Assembly: GCA_964614915.1 (NCBI GenBank)
Contig: CAZTNC010000008.1
Location: 62,001 to 126,000 of the forward strand
Source: WTFY01 sp964614915
GTDB lineage: Bacteria; Pseudomonadota; Gammaproteobacteria; UBA4575
DNA: 64,000 nucleotides
Direction of reading: 5' to 3'
Each line of letters opens with the position of its first letter. The first letter of the stretch is position 1. Shown here in pieces: positions 1 through 7,830 of this stretch. Made by a program: the position numbers and the translations under genes. The notes under the pieces are model-generated. The model had not been told where the DNA came from. It searched no databases and saw only the letters and a program-made list of their open reading frames with translations.

Positions 1-217
1 CAGCGATCTTGTACTCGGGATGGCGTACCAGATTGCCCATCACAATGCGGTTCAGCTCGGAAACCGTTTGTTCGCTGCAGACCTCTTCGTTGTTTTTCAC
101 CTGCCTGGCGGAAAGCCCGGCGGAACGCCTGCCGTCCTGGAATTTTGCACCGGCAAGCAGTTCGCGTACCCGATGGAGCTCCTGGTCGCCGAGAACGTGT
201 TTGACTTGTACCACCAT
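1..217 (-). CDS. PKHD-type 2OG-Fe(II) hydroxylase, PiuC/YbiX-like (partial, N-terminus)
   Basis: Reverse-strand reading frame that starts with ATG at 217 and runs off the left edge without a stop, giving about the first 72 residues. The translation begins MVVQVKHVLGDQELHRVREL and continues with FQDGRRSAGLSARQVKNNEE. This matches the N-terminal region of the PiuC/YbiX family of iron- and 2-oxoglutarate-dependent prolyl-hydroxylase-like enzymes (typically about 225 residues), where an early conserved stretch has the form DGR.SAG..A..VKNN. The family is often found with TonB-dependent siderophore receptors, but its substrate is not settled. The catalytic HxD...H residues lie outside the window. 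It is divergent from the next gene with a 58-base gap. Identity as PiuC-like is fairly secure from the N-terminus; activity cannot be judged. Confidence 0.75.
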   Translation of the reverse strand, partial: MVVQVKHVLGDQELHRVRELLAGAKFQDGRRSAGLSARQVKNNEEVCSEQTVSELNRIVMGNLVRHPEYKIA

Positions 218-275
218 TCTTTGAATACTCGGTGCTGGTCACATTGACATACAGCAAGTTTGCGAAAACCCCCCG

Positions 276-599
276 ATGATACTGAAAGTCACAATTGATG
301 AGAAAACCTTTTCCCTGCGCGTCGATCATGAAATGACGCAGGACGCTCAGGATATATTTCAGAAAATGGATTCGGACATGGATCGGGGCTGGCAAATGAG
401 CCGTACTTGGGTGGATTGCCCCAATGACCTGCAACGCTGTCAGATTGCAGCGGACAAGATGCTGACCGCAATACAGCAGGAGAGAACGGCAACCGTAGGG
501 CTGATGGCCGCCTACATCGTGAACAGGATGCCAGGAATCCAGGCCCTCGACATTGACACTTCGGGTGACATGACACTGACCGAGCTTGTCATGAGCTAA
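276..599 (+). CDS. conserved hypothetical protein, 107 aa
   Basis: An acidic 107-residue cytoplasmic protein starting with ATG at 276 and ending with TAA. I do not recognise a named domain. The N-terminus alternates hydrophobic and polar residues (ILKVTIDEKTFSLRVD) as in a short beta strand pair. A central WQMSRTWVDCPNDLQRCQIAADK segment contains two cysteines eight residues apart, and the C-terminal half (ATVGLMAAYIVNRMPGIQALDIDTSGD) looks helical. There is no signal peptide or membrane segment. No clear Shine-Dalgarno precedes the ATG (the upstream bases are C-rich), so the start is uncertain. It lies between the divergent PiuC-like gene and dsrL in the same direction as dsrL, but about 200 bases separate it from dsrL, so a shared transcript is not certain. 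Confidence 0.6.
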   Translation: MILKVTIDEKTFSLRVDHEMTQDAQDIFQKMDSDMDRGWQMSRTWVDCPNDLQRCQIAADKMLTAIQQERTATVGLMAAYIVNRMPGIQALDIDTSGDMTLTELVMS

Positions 600-716
600 C
601 CTGCTAGACCGGCCTTTTGAGCCCGGCTCAGCGGTGCAAGAACATACCGAATGTTATGTAGCGCATGCCAGGCGGAGATAGTGCTTAAGTTATATTCTCG
701 TACCCGGAAATTTCCT

Positions 717-722
717 TATAAT
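717..722 (+). promoter_or_regulatory. candidate -10 box upstream of dsrL
   Basis: A perfect TATAAT lies 80 bases before the dsrL ATG, in a locally AT-rich stretch (about 685-722) of an otherwise GC-rich intergenic region. No good -35 hexamer sits at the usual 16-18 base distance (TTCTCG at 695-700 is the nearest), so an activator may be needed or the match may be chance. A strong GGAGGT ribosome-binding site follows at 789-794. Confidence 0.3.
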
Positions 723-802
723 CGGGGACTCTTATTTGCCTGATAGATTCAAATCGACCCGAACCGCCGGGGTTGGGACACTTGTTTTGGAGGTAGCGGA
801 CA

Positions 803-2728
803 ATGGAAGAAAAGCTCACTTTTCGACGTTATGAGGATGGCGACCATGTCACGACGCAATGGAGCAAGGACGTTGTGCAAAACGGGTTGTCGGAGATCTG
901 TCCCACATACGTACATCGGACCCCGCCGTGTCAGGCAAGCTGCCCCTCCGGCCATGATATTCGAGGCTGGCTTTCGATTGTCCGGGGAATTGACAAACCC
1001 GTAGGCGACATGACCTGGCAGGAACATGCTTTCCGTCGCATGACCATGTCCAACCCGTTCCCATCCGTGATGGGGCGTGTATGTCCGGCCCCGTGTGAGG
1101 ATGGCTGCAACCGCAACGAGGTTGAAGAAGCCGTGGGCATCAATGCCGTGGAGCAGTATGTAGGTGACTGGGCTTTGCAGCAGAACCTGACCTATTCGGT
1201 ACCCGAGCAGGACAGCGGCAAGAAAGTTGCCATTGTCGGTGGTGGATGCGCAGGCCTGACCGCAGCCTATTTCCTGCGCCAGAAAGGGCACGCGTGCACA
1301 ATTTTTGATGAATACGACCAGCTTGGAGGCATGATGGTATTCGGTATACCGGGATACCGTACACCGCGATCCGTGCTGGAGGGCGAAATCAACCGGATCA
1401 TCGACATGGGTGTGGAAGTCAAGCTGAACACCCGGGTCGGCACGGATGTCTCGGTCAAGGAACTGGAACGTGACTATGATGCGGTGTTCTGGGGTATTGG
1501 TGCGGTTTCCGGAAAGACATTGCCGATCCCGGGAGGGGATGCCCCGAACGTCGTGGACGGCATGTCCTACCTGCGCGCCTTCAATGAGGACCGCCTGAAA
1601 TATATCAGTGGCCGAATACTGGTCATCGGCGCAGGGGATACAGCGATGGACGTGCTGGCGGTAGCCAGACGTATCGGCAACATCCACAGCGTGACCCAAA
1701 AAGACCGTCCGGAAAGCGTGATCCTGGGACACACGGTGCATGATGTGGCCAGTGTAGCCAAGCGTACGGGAGCCGATGTATGGGTCGTTTACCGGCGTCC
1801 GATCTCGGAGGCACCTGCAACCAAGCATGAACTTGATGCCGTGATTCGCGAGGGCGTGGAAATCCATGACGGGCTGTCGCCCGTTGAGGTGATCCAGGAT
1901 GAGAATGGCAGGGCCAAGGCACTTCGAGTGGTTCCGGTAGAGCTTGTCGATGGCAAGCTGCAGCCCAAGGAAGGCGAGGAATTCGATATTGAATGTACCT
2001 TGATCGTCAGTGCGACGGGTCAAACCGGCGACTACACGGGAATCGAGGAATTCGATAACGGATACGGACTGATGGATGCAGACAAGGTGTACCAGGTGGT
2101 GGACAAACCCGGGCATTTTGTGGCCGGGGATGCCGTCAACCCGCACCTCCTCACCACGGCCATCGGGCAGGCCTCGATTGCAGCAGAAGGCCTGCACCAT
2201 TATCTGATGGACCAGGAAATCCCCTCACGCCCGAAAATCGACACCCACCATTTTAAGCTCCTAGAAGAACTTCGCGTGCGTGAACTTGAGCCCTCGGCCT
2301 TTGAAATCCACGAGGCCTGGGGTACGGACACCGCGGAATTTGCAATTCACAACTATGAGGACCGGGCAGCCACCGAGATCGCGACCCATGACCAGTTGCA
2401 CCTCGCCTATTTCGAGCATGAACTGATGAACCGTCGGCAGGAAGCCAACATCACGGCCGATACGGTGCTGAACAATTTCCAGGAAAGATTTTCTGCGCTA
2501 GAGGAACAAAGGACGATTGACGAAGCAGCCCGCTGCATGAGTTGCGGAATGTGCTTCGAATGTGACAACTGCGTGGTGTACTGCCCCGAAGACGCCATTT
2601 TCCGGGTCAAGAAAGACCAGCGCGCGATGGGCCGTTACGTCGACACCGATTACGACAAATGCGTGGGCTGCCATATCTGTGCCGAAGTCTGCCCGAGCGG
2701 CTACATCAAGATGGGATTGCACTACTAG
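803..2728 (+). CDS. dsrL: DsrL, NAD(P)H:acceptor oxidoreductase of the reverse Dsr sulfur-oxidation pathway
   Basis: A 641-residue iron-sulfur flavoprotein of the GltD-like superfamily that matches DsrL in length, domain order and remembered sequence. In purple sulfur bacteria DsrL interacts with DsrAB and passes electrons from sulfur oxidation to NAD(P)+. Visible parts: N-terminal cluster cysteines at 33, 43, 47 and 94, 98, 102 (CPAPCEDGC); an FAD-binding GGGCAG at 146-151; a second nucleotide-binding motif (VIGAGDTAMDV); and a C-terminal ferredoxin domain with cysteines 578, 581, 584, 587, 590, 594 and 620, 623, 626, 630. ATG at 803 is preceded by GGAGGT. Normally the gene lies inside dsrABEFHCMKLJOPN; here it stands alone, facing a DsrC homologue. 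The GltD-type small subunit of glutamate synthase is excluded because it lacks the C-terminal ferredoxin and because a true gltD is present at 18884. Confidence 0.9.
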   Translation: MEEKLTFRRYEDGDHVTTQWSKDVVQNGLSEICPTYVHRTPPCQASCPSGHDIRGWLSIVRGIDKPVGDMTWQEHAFRRMTMSNPFPSVMGRVCPAPCEDGCNRNEVEEAVGINAVEQYVGDWALQQNLTYSVPEQDSGKKVAIVGGGCAGLTAAYFLRQKGHACTIFDEYDQLGGMMVFGIPGYRTPRSVLEGEINRIIDMGVEVKLNTRVGTDVSVKELERDYDAVFWGIGAVSGKTLPIPGGDAPNVVDGMSYLRAFNEDRLKYISGRILVIGAGDTAMDVLAVARRIGNIHSVTQKDRPESVILGHTVHDVASVAKRTGADVWVVYRRPISEAPATKHELDAVIREGVEIHDGLSPVEVIQDENGRAKALRVVPVELVDGKLQPKEGEEFDIECTLIVSATGQTGDYTGIEEFDNGYGLMDADKVYQVVDKPGHFVAGDAVNPHLLTTAIGQASIAAEGLHHYLMDQEIPSRPKIDTHHFKLLEELRVRELEPSAFEIHEAWGTDTAEFAIHNYEDRAATEIATHDQLHLAYFEHELMNRRQEANITADTVLNNFQERFSALEEQRTIDEAARCMSCGMCFECDNCVVYCPEDAIFRVKKDQRAMGRYVDTDYDKCVGCHICAEVCPSGYIKMGLHY

Positions 2729-2730
2729 CC

Positions 2731-2752
2731 GCAGCCATTCAGAAACGGCTGC
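2731..2752. terminator. candidate hairpin between convergent dsrL and DsrC-like genes
   Basis: A six-base-pair inverted repeat, GCAGCC and GGCTGC with a ten-base loop, begins three bases after the dsrL stop. It lies between two convergent genes, which suits a transcription end, but no T-run follows on either strand. Confidence 0.3.
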
Positions 2753-2783
2753 TTGCAGGGATGGCTGGCAGTAACGGGTAGTC

Positions 2784-3122
2784 TCAGGCTACGCTTCCGA
2801 ACCCTTTATCCACCGCACCCGTAGGCACGTGCAGGCCCGCGATCCTGCAACCCTGGGCCACAGGGCCGCCTGGAAACAGGTCGTAGAGGTATTTCATGCC
2901 CCCCTTGTAGTGGAATTTCTCCTCAAGCGCATCATGCAGTTCACGCATGTTGATCATGTTGATGTCGTGTCTTGAGTAGTACTCCTGCAGGGCATGCAGC
3001 ATTTCAAAATGATCCTCCGTCAAGGTAATCCCTTCCTCGGCTGCAACTTTTTTTGCATCTTCATCGGACCAGTCGTCTGACATGAAAAAACGCTCGTAGT
3101 TATCTCCTTTTGGGACTGTCAT
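2784..3122 (-). CDS. DsrC/TusE-family sulfur-carrier homologue with only the upstream cysteine
   Basis: A 112-residue protein with the DsrC/TusE fold signature: an N-terminal WSDEDAKKVAAEEGI region, a helical middle (LTEDHFEMLHALQEYYSRH), a KGGMKYLYDLFPGGP stretch and the C-terminal arm GPVAQGCRIAGLHVPTGAV. DsrC proteins carry sulfur on the penultimate cysteine (CysA) and form a trisulfide with CysB eleven positions upstream. Here CysB is present (Cys92), CysA is replaced by Ala103, and a nine-residue tail (VDKGFGSVA) follows. TusE keeps CysA and RspA-type homologues lack both, so this is neither of those patterns. ATG at 3122 has an excellent AAGGAGGTGAA ribosome-binding site. It is convergent with dsrL. 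A role in sulfur relay or regulation is likely by family, but normal persulfide transfer from CysA is not possible. Confidence 0.85.
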   Translation of the reverse strand: MTVPKGDNYERFFMSDDWSDEDAKKVAAEEGITLTEDHFEMLHALQEYYSRHDINMINMRELHDALEEKFHYKGGMKYLYDLFPGGPVAQGCRIAGLHVPTGAVDKGFGSVA

Positions 3123-3166
3123 GAGACTTCACCTCCTTGAAGAAAATAACAGTTTCTTGTACTTGA

Positions 3167-3172
3167 ATTATA
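3167..3172 (-). promoter_or_regulatory. candidate -10 box for the DsrC-like gene
   Basis: On the reverse strand a perfect TATAAT lies 44 bases before the ATG at 3122, with a plausible short leader holding the AAGGAGG ribosome-binding site. I see no convincing -35 element. The rest of the 181-base gap up to the GNAT gene shows nothing else recognisable. Confidence 0.35.
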
Positions 3173-3303
3173 CCATGGACGGCACTGTCGTGAGTGCCCC
3201 TGCCCCACCTCCAGCGCATCGAAGCGGATGTTGGTAGCCCTGTGCTTGCACAACTGGCAGTGTAGTTTCCATCCATGCCCCGGGAGGTGTGTGACACGCC
3301 AAG

Positions 3304-3774
3304 TCAATCCAGCATCTTCTCCATTCTTTCGTGATGCACCGATGAAAGCTCGCTCTTGCAGGCACCGCAGGCGACATAGCCGTTCCTCTTGTAGAACCCC
3401 ACTGCACTTTCGCGCGCGTTAAGCCAGCAAACCCGTACTTGATGGTCGTTCGCGAACTGTTCAAGTTTTCTGAGAATTGAACGACCGATACCTTTGTGCC
3501 GGTAATCGGCGCGTACCGCCATGTAGCGTATCCTTGCCATATCGTCGGCCTCGATCTGCAATCTGCCCACTCCTATGATGGACGGCCCGTCGTAGGCTGC
3601 AATATGGAATGCCGTATCCTCCAGCGAGTCCCTCTCGCTGCCACGGGGCAGGCCCAGGGGCTCGCGCAGTTGTGCCCACCGGAACGAAAAGTATTCTGCA
3701 AATTCCCCGGGGGCAAGCGGCGGCCTGTACCGAATCAAGTGACCCTCATGCAAACACAACCCAGGTTGTGGCAA
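3304..3774 (-). CDS. GNAT-family N-acetyltransferase
   Basis: A 156-residue protein with a GNAT fold: strands around residues 55-75 (FHIAAYDGPSIIGVGRLQI), motif A about residues 83-100 (IRYMAVRADYRHKGIGRSIL, with the acetyl-CoA loop R..G.G), and motif B with YKRNGYVACG near residue 130. The substrate is unknown. It uses ATG at 3774 and its first 29 bases overlap the end of the upstream oxygenase gene in another frame. An in-frame TTG a few codons later would shorten but not remove the overlap. The overlap suggests the two genes are co-transcribed. The C-terminus is rich in His and Glu and ends in MEKMLD. Family assignment is firm; specific function cannot be called. Confidence 0.85.
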   Translation of the reverse strand: MPQPGLCLHEGHLIRYRPPLAPGEFAEYFSFRWAQLREPLGLPRGSERDSLEDTAFHIAAYDGPSIIGVGRLQIEADDMARIRYMAVRADYRHKGIGRSILRKLEQFANDHQVRVCWLNARESAVGFYKRNGYVACGACKSELSSVHHERMEKMLD

Positions 3775-4363
3775 TGTACTTCACTCCCTGCTCCAGCAGG
3801 ATGCCGCGGTGCTCATGCGTCCAGAATGGCGGGAACAGGATCAGTTTCCCGACTTCGGGCCTGACCTTTACTCCCTGAAACAAGAATTCCGTCTCTCCCC
3901 CGGGGCCTTCGACATCGTTCAGGTACCAGATCGCTACCAACTGGCGGTGACTGAAGTCATGGCTGCCGCCGTCGACGTGCCAGTGATAATATTCGCCCGC
4001 CCGGGTTCTCTGTATGCCGTATCCCATGTCCTTGAAAGGGCCCTTGAAAAAGGGGTAGCTTTCACGAAATTCCCGGATTGCTAGGCCCAGTGCTCGAAAT
4101 AGGGCCCGGTCCGTATCCTTCCAGTGCGCCTTGCCGCTGACCACGAGGTCCGTGGATTTCTTGATGCTGGAGTCCCTGTCGGCAAGCTGGCCAATACGCC
4201 CTTCGTACTGTTCTTCCGTGGCCTGCTCAAAGTGCTCGATGACCTCGGCACAGAAACCTGCGGACAGGGATCCGGGTTGTTCGAAAATAAAGCTGCCGGG
4301 CTTGATTTCGCGGATGGTTTGAAGGGGCTGTTCGGCCCTGCGATCTGCGCGACCCTGGATCAT
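3746..4363 (-). CDS. 2-oxoglutarate/Fe(II)-dependent dioxygenase, prolyl-4-hydroxylase-like
   Basis: A 205-residue protein with a double-stranded beta-helix signature. The iron ligands appear as HVD in YYHWHVDGG and as a distal histidine in WTHEHRG, and the 2-oxoglutarate-binding basic residue is probably the Arg just after it or the Lys in GVKYIATTW. GGETEFLF is the usual strand between them. The N-terminal part (PGSLSAGFCAEVIEHFEQ) is typical of P4Hc-type oxygenases. The protein is cytoplasmic. It lies two bases after the stop of the larger upstream gene and overlaps the GNAT gene, suggesting a three-gene operon. Possible substrates are a ribosomal protein or a small molecule; the sequence alone does not decide. 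Confidence 0.85.
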   Translation of the reverse strand: MIQGRADRRAEQPLQTIREIKPGSFIFEQPGSLSAGFCAEVIEHFEQATEEQYEGRIGQLADRDSSIKKSTDLVVSGKAHWKDTDRALFRALGLAIREFRESYPFFKGPFKDMGYGIQRTRAGEYYHWHVDGGSHDFSHRQLVAIWYLNDVEGPGGETEFLFQGVKVRPEVGKLILFPPFWTHEHRGILLEQGVKYIATTWVVFA

Positions 4364-4365
4364 GG

Positions 4366-5415
4366 TTAAAGAGGGTTTTCTGCGACAATCTTTTCCAGCC
4401 TGGACAGGCTCGCATCATCCTGTTTTTCATAGCATGCAAGCATGTCGCTTGCCACGGACGACCAGTGGCGCACACCGCTTGCAACCAGCCTCTTCAGCGG
4501 CTGCAGATTGTCCGTGTCCACCCATACTTGGTAGGCCTTCTGAAAGCCGGGGAACAATTCCTTGCGCATGGCCGTGAGGTTAGCGGCATAGAAATGCAAC
4601 GAGGCGGGATTGTAGTTTTCAATCAGTCCCGGCAAGGTCGAAAAGCAGTCCGCAAGCAGGTCCTTGACCGCCCTGGCCATGATTTCCGCTCTGGAACGTG
4701 GCAGGTTCATGACCATTTCCCGCCAGCCGTCTCCAAGTTCCTTGGAAGCAATGAACTCGCCGATTTCATGCAGGGTGACGGCTTCGAGCTCGTTTTCCGT
4801 CATTCGGTCCAGCGCGTGCGAAACGCCCTTGTCGAACTCATAGAACGACAATGCCTTTGCCATGGCATTTTCATTCTTGTGCCATTGCCACTCCTGGTAT
4901 TTCTCCCACAACAGCCAGCTCAGCGATTCCCTGCGAATGAAGACGTTTTTGCCCTGGGTCATGGCCGGCGGGGCGGTAAGGTCCCTGGCGCACTCGTCTG
5001 CGGCCACGTACATCGTGAAATCGTTATAGACCTCCCTTGACTCAAGCCGTGCCAGAAAGAAATTCGGTGCCGCACGAAGACCGATGCCTCCGCTGTACAC
5101 ATAGTGCTTGGGTAGCAGTGCCGCGTTGATGTTTTCGGTATCAAACGGGTCATATTCCTTGCCATCGATCCGCAGCGGCAAAAAGCTTTCCTCTTCGAGC
5201 GTCTCCCACAGATGTTCGCGATCCTGCACCCAGTCCCCCACTGCCTCTTTGGGCAGGGCCTCATCAAACGTGTAGCCGTTTTCCCAGCGAAAGTACTCGC
5301 GCATCTTCAGCAGGTAGACGCAGAGCGTGTAGTTGGCCGCGTTGCGCGCATCCGAGATGTCACAGTTCTTCTGCACGGTCGCACAAAGGCGTTCGGTCTG
5401 GGAAGTCATGGGCAT
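4366..5415 (-). CDS. conserved hypothetical protein, Sfum_1244-like, 349 aa
   Basis: A soluble 349-residue protein without signal peptide or membrane segment. The opening segment (VQKNCDISDARNAANYTLCVYLLKMREYFRWE) and KEYDPFDTENINAALLP resemble a family I recall as Sfum_1244-like, of unknown function; I hold this match only moderately. A run of charged helices fills the C-terminal half, with HEIGEFIASKELGDGW and a final coiled segment. There is no recognisable catalytic motif, though HEIGE could be a metal-binding pair. Two in-frame ATGs (5415 and 5409) compete and neither has a good ribosome-binding site. It heads a probable operon with the oxygenase and GNAT genes and is divergent from the gene at 5483. 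Confidence 0.7.
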   Translation of the reverse strand: MPMTSQTERLCATVQKNCDISDARNAANYTLCVYLLKMREYFRWENGYTFDEALPKEAVGDWVQDREHLWETLEEESFLPLRIDGKEYDPFDTENINAALLPKHYVYSGGIGLRAAPNFFLARLESREVYNDFTMYVAADECARDLTAPPAMTQGKNVFIRRESLSWLLWEKYQEWQWHKNENAMAKALSFYEFDKGVSHALDRMTENELEAVTLHEIGEFIASKELGDGWREMVMNLPRSRAEIMARAVKDLLADCFSTLPGLIENYNPASLHFYAANLTAMRKELFPGFQKAYQVWVDTDNLQPLKRLVASGVRHWSSVASDMLACYEKQDDASLSRLEKIVAENPL

Positions 5416-5482
5416 ATTATACGCCGAGTTATATTATGATCGGAAAAGCAGACGAGACTGACGAACAAGGTACTGAAAGACT

Positions 5483-6097
5483 GTGGCCAGGCTGAAAACC
5501 AAATGGAACCTGCAGGAGCGACAACGCAGTCCTGAAGACGTGGCAAGTGTGATTGCCTTCAATCTTTGGGTGCTGGCGGCGGATTCGTGCCTGTTCCTGG
5601 AAAACGAGGGCTTTGAGACCCGGTCGCAGTCCCAGCGCCTCGACGTGATCGCGGAATTCACGGCACTTGGCGCCCATGTCGCAGACCGGATGGTGTTCGA
5701 CACCATGACCGCTTCCGAACGGGAATTGTTTATCAACTCGCTGGGGCAGCATCTTGCGAACACCATGCAGACCAACCGTGAGGAGGCCGGTGGCGCCGGC
5801 AACTACCGCAAGGATTTTATCGATCTCCTGAACCGCAGGATGGATGAGTTCTGCCAGTGCAGCTATTCGGAGGAGCACGGGCCCGGGTTTCCGATGCGGC
5901 GCCTGGCAGCCAATCACGTGCAGGCGGTCATGGGTAAAAAAGACAACAAGTGGATTCCGGACTACGTGATCGATTCTGAAATCCCCAAGCTGCTGCTGGG
6001 CCTGAAAAAAGTCTTCAGGGGACAGAAAGCCTCGCTGGATGAAGCAGATTTCTCTCCACCTCCGATCCCGGAATCCGGTGTCTGGGGAGAGGAGTGA
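5483..6097 (+). CDS. conserved hypothetical protein, 204 aa
   Basis: A 204-residue soluble, mostly helical protein starting at GTG. I do not recognise a family. Visible features are an N-terminal basic segment (ARLKTKWNLQERQRS), a helical core with FNLWVLAADSCLFLENEGF, a conserved-looking GGAGNYRKDFIDLLNRR segment, two close cysteines in FCQCSYSEEHG, and a proline-rich C-terminus (FSPPPIPESGVWGEE). There is no signal peptide or membrane segment. It is divergent from the 349-residue gene with a 67-base AT-rich gap containing TATATT/TATAAT-like elements that could serve both directions. The cysteine pair and helix-rich composition are compatible with a metal-binding or adaptor role, but this is a guess. 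Confidence 0.6.
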   Translation: MARLKTKWNLQERQRSPEDVASVIAFNLWVLAADSCLFLENEGFETRSQSQRLDVIAEFTALGAHVADRMVFDTMTASERELFINSLGQHLANTMQTNREEAGGAGNYRKDFIDLLNRRMDEFCQCSYSEEHGPGFPMRRLAANHVQAVMGKKDNKWIPDYVIDSEIPKLLLGLKKVFRGQKASLDEADFSPPPIPESGVWGEE

Positions 6098-6204
6098 GCG
6101 CTTCAGCGGGGCCTTGGCAGGAAATCAGACTGACCGCATCAGGGACACGGGCCTCGCTTTTTCATGTGCATTACCTGCCGGGGTTGCAGTAACCGGAAGT
6201 ACGG

Positions 6205-6399
6205 TCACTGCTTCCATTTCTCGAAGTTGTCGGTATTTTTCTCCTGACCGTCTTCATACCCTGCCGTATAGGCTTCGGTGACCCTTTGTTCTTCACGTTC
6301 GGGGTGCCCGAGGTAGCCGCCTTGCCAACCCAGAACGTATTCCGGGTCCACCCCCGCGGATTCCATTTTGGTCACTGTGTCTCTGTATAGCTGGTCCAT
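6205..6399 (-). CDS. small conserved hypothetical protein, 64 aa
   Basis: A 64-residue, highly charged soluble protein. ATG at 6399 is preceded by AAGGAG at an ideal distance, strong support for translation. The sequence has two tyrosine/glycine elements, LGWQGGYLGHPERE and YTAGYEDGQEK, that look like two copies of a short G-Y-x(2)-G/D motif, and it ends in a Lys/Trp-rich tail. It follows the TrpD2-like gene after a 14-base gap on the same strand, so the two are very likely one operon. No domain recognised. Confidence 0.6.
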   Translation of the reverse strand: MDQLYRDTVTKMESAGVDPEYVLGWQGGYLGHPEREEQRVTEAYTAGYEDGQEKNTDNFEKWKQ

Positions 6400-6413
6400 G
6401 TTTTCTCCTTAGT

Positions 6414-7550
6414 CTACTGTAATTTGTTTTTCTGGAAATGCGTGTATGCCTTGCCTGAGCCAATCACGGTCCGGATTCTCTCGGCAGCACTCCCAAGGTC
6501 TTTCTCAATGCCGAGGTGCACGAGCATGATTGCCCCGGAATAAACCAGGCCGTCCCGCCCGGGGCCTTCTTCTCCCTGCAATGCGGACAGCCCCACCCGT
6601 GCCGCCTCATGGGCGAGCTGGTCGACGTCAAACTTTGCCGCCGTGTCATCTCCGGCAACCTTGGAGGGTTCCAGTTCCGGCAAAGGCACGGCGCGGACAT
6701 CCTGGTCGATGCCTGCCTGCTGCGGTTCGATTTCCACTTCGGTCAGCGGCCCGTCATCTCGAAACTCAAAATACTTTGAGGGCTGCTTTAAGGAAGGCGT
6801 GACCCCTCCTTCAACCCCGCGCACGAGCACCGAAGACTCGAAACCAGACAGGCGTGCTAGATGTTCGTATACGGGCGGATAAGGCTTGTGCACATAGCCG
6901 GTCATCAGGTGCGTGCCGAGTTTTCCCCGCACGGGACCGATCAATACCTCTACCGTGGTGATCACTGGCCTTTTCACGATCTGGGTCCGCAAGGCAATCA
7001 GGTCGTGCAATGCCGGGCAGACCTGGCGCTGGTCAATATAAGACCAGCCCACCTCCTCGCGGTTGATCTGCTCTACTCCCTGCTGCAGGGTCAAATCGAC
7101 GTTGATGCCTGCGGCCCGCAAAACCTTCCTGTGGGTGGCTCCATACTTGGGCCCCACGGCCTCCGCCCCGTGCGACACCGCCGGCACTCCGCAGGCGGCC
7201 AGTACTGCGGGCAGGAAGGGGGAAACCGGCAAGCCGCGTGTATAGCCATCATAGGGATCGGCAATGTCCACAATGTGATCCGCATCCGCCGTGGCAATGT
7301 TCGAGGCGTCTATAATTGCCTGCAGGCAACCTCCATTCTCATCCAGGGTCTCCCGTTTCATTCGCAGGGCAATCAAAAAGATTCCTGCCTGAACAGGATC
7401 CGCTGCACCACTCAGGATATGACCCATGGCGTCTCGGGCCTCCTCGAAAGAGATGTCTTTGCTGTATTCAGGCCCCGTTGCCACCCGTTGGATGTAGGAA
7501 CGCATGGCGAGCTTCGCATCCGGATTTATCGGTTGTTCTTTTCTTGACAT
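6414..7550 (-). CDS. TrpD2/YbiB-like protein (glycosyltransferase family 3 fold)
   Basis: A 378-residue homologue of anthranilate phosphoribosyltransferase from the TrpD2/YbiB branch. The helical N-terminal domain is clear (FEEARDAMGHILSGAADPVQ and IFLIALRMKRET). The loop that in TrpD reads GTGGDG is replaced by DPYDGYTRG, followed by FLPAVLAACGVPAVSHG and RKVLRAAGI, as in YbiB. YbiB proteins bind nucleic acids and lack the amino-acid biosynthetic activity, so a tryptophan-pathway role is unlikely. I placed the start at the ATG at 7550 (MSRKEQPINPDAK), where family similarity begins; an upstream extension to 7670 is possible but reads as non-family sequence. A loosely conserved linker (residues about 285-325) precedes the C-terminal helices. 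It is followed by a 64-residue protein 14 bases downstream. Confidence 0.8.
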   Translation of the reverse strand: MSRKEQPINPDAKLAMRSYIQRVATGPEYSKDISFEEARDAMGHILSGAADPVQAGIFLIALRMKRETLDENGGCLQAIIDASNIATADADHIVDIADPYDGYTRGLPVSPFLPAVLAACGVPAVSHGAEAVGPKYGATHRKVLRAAGINVDLTLQQGVEQINREEVGWSYIDQRQVCPALHDLIALRTQIVKRPVITTVEVLIGPVRGKLGTHLMTGYVHKPYPPVYEHLARLSGFESSVLVRGVEGGVTPSLKQPSKYFEFRDDGPLTEVEIEPQQAGIDQDVRAVPLPELEPSKVAGDDTAAKFDVDQLAHEAARVGLSALQGEEGPGRDGLVYSGAIMLVHLGIEKDLGSAAERIRTVIGSGKAYTHFQKNKLQ

Positions 7551-7830
7551 CTTCAACAGGGCCGCTTCGAACGTGACAGGGCAGGATATAAAAAGCCGTA
7601 ATCTCCCTAATATACCCCTATAGAGAGAACCTGCCCGGGCTGGCCACGCGCTAACGTCTTGCGGCCACACGAATGCGCTTTTTTCATTCGTCCCAGAGTG
7701 TTAAACCCGGCACGGGATGCAGCGTACAGGTATGCCTTGGTATACCATCGGGCTATTCGTCCGGTTTCGAATATTCGCGTATCATAGGGAGCACAAGCCA
7801 ATCCCGATGACTGTCCCGCTTGGAGATGAC

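Noticed and set aside
749..2200. Long open frame of 483 codons antisense to dsrL
   Set aside because: It lies wholly within dsrL, has no recognisable domain and its composition (rich in His, Arg and Cys) is typical of an antisense shadow.
5416..5421. TATAAT directly before the ATG at 5415, hinting at a leaderless transcript
   Set aside because: No -35 element at the right distance and a second TATAAC lies nearby; the match is as likely to be chance in this AT-rich gap.
7739..7746. GGTATACC palindrome upstream of the Sel1 gene
   Set aside because: A single eight-base palindrome without partner sites; the same word also occurs inside coding sequence.
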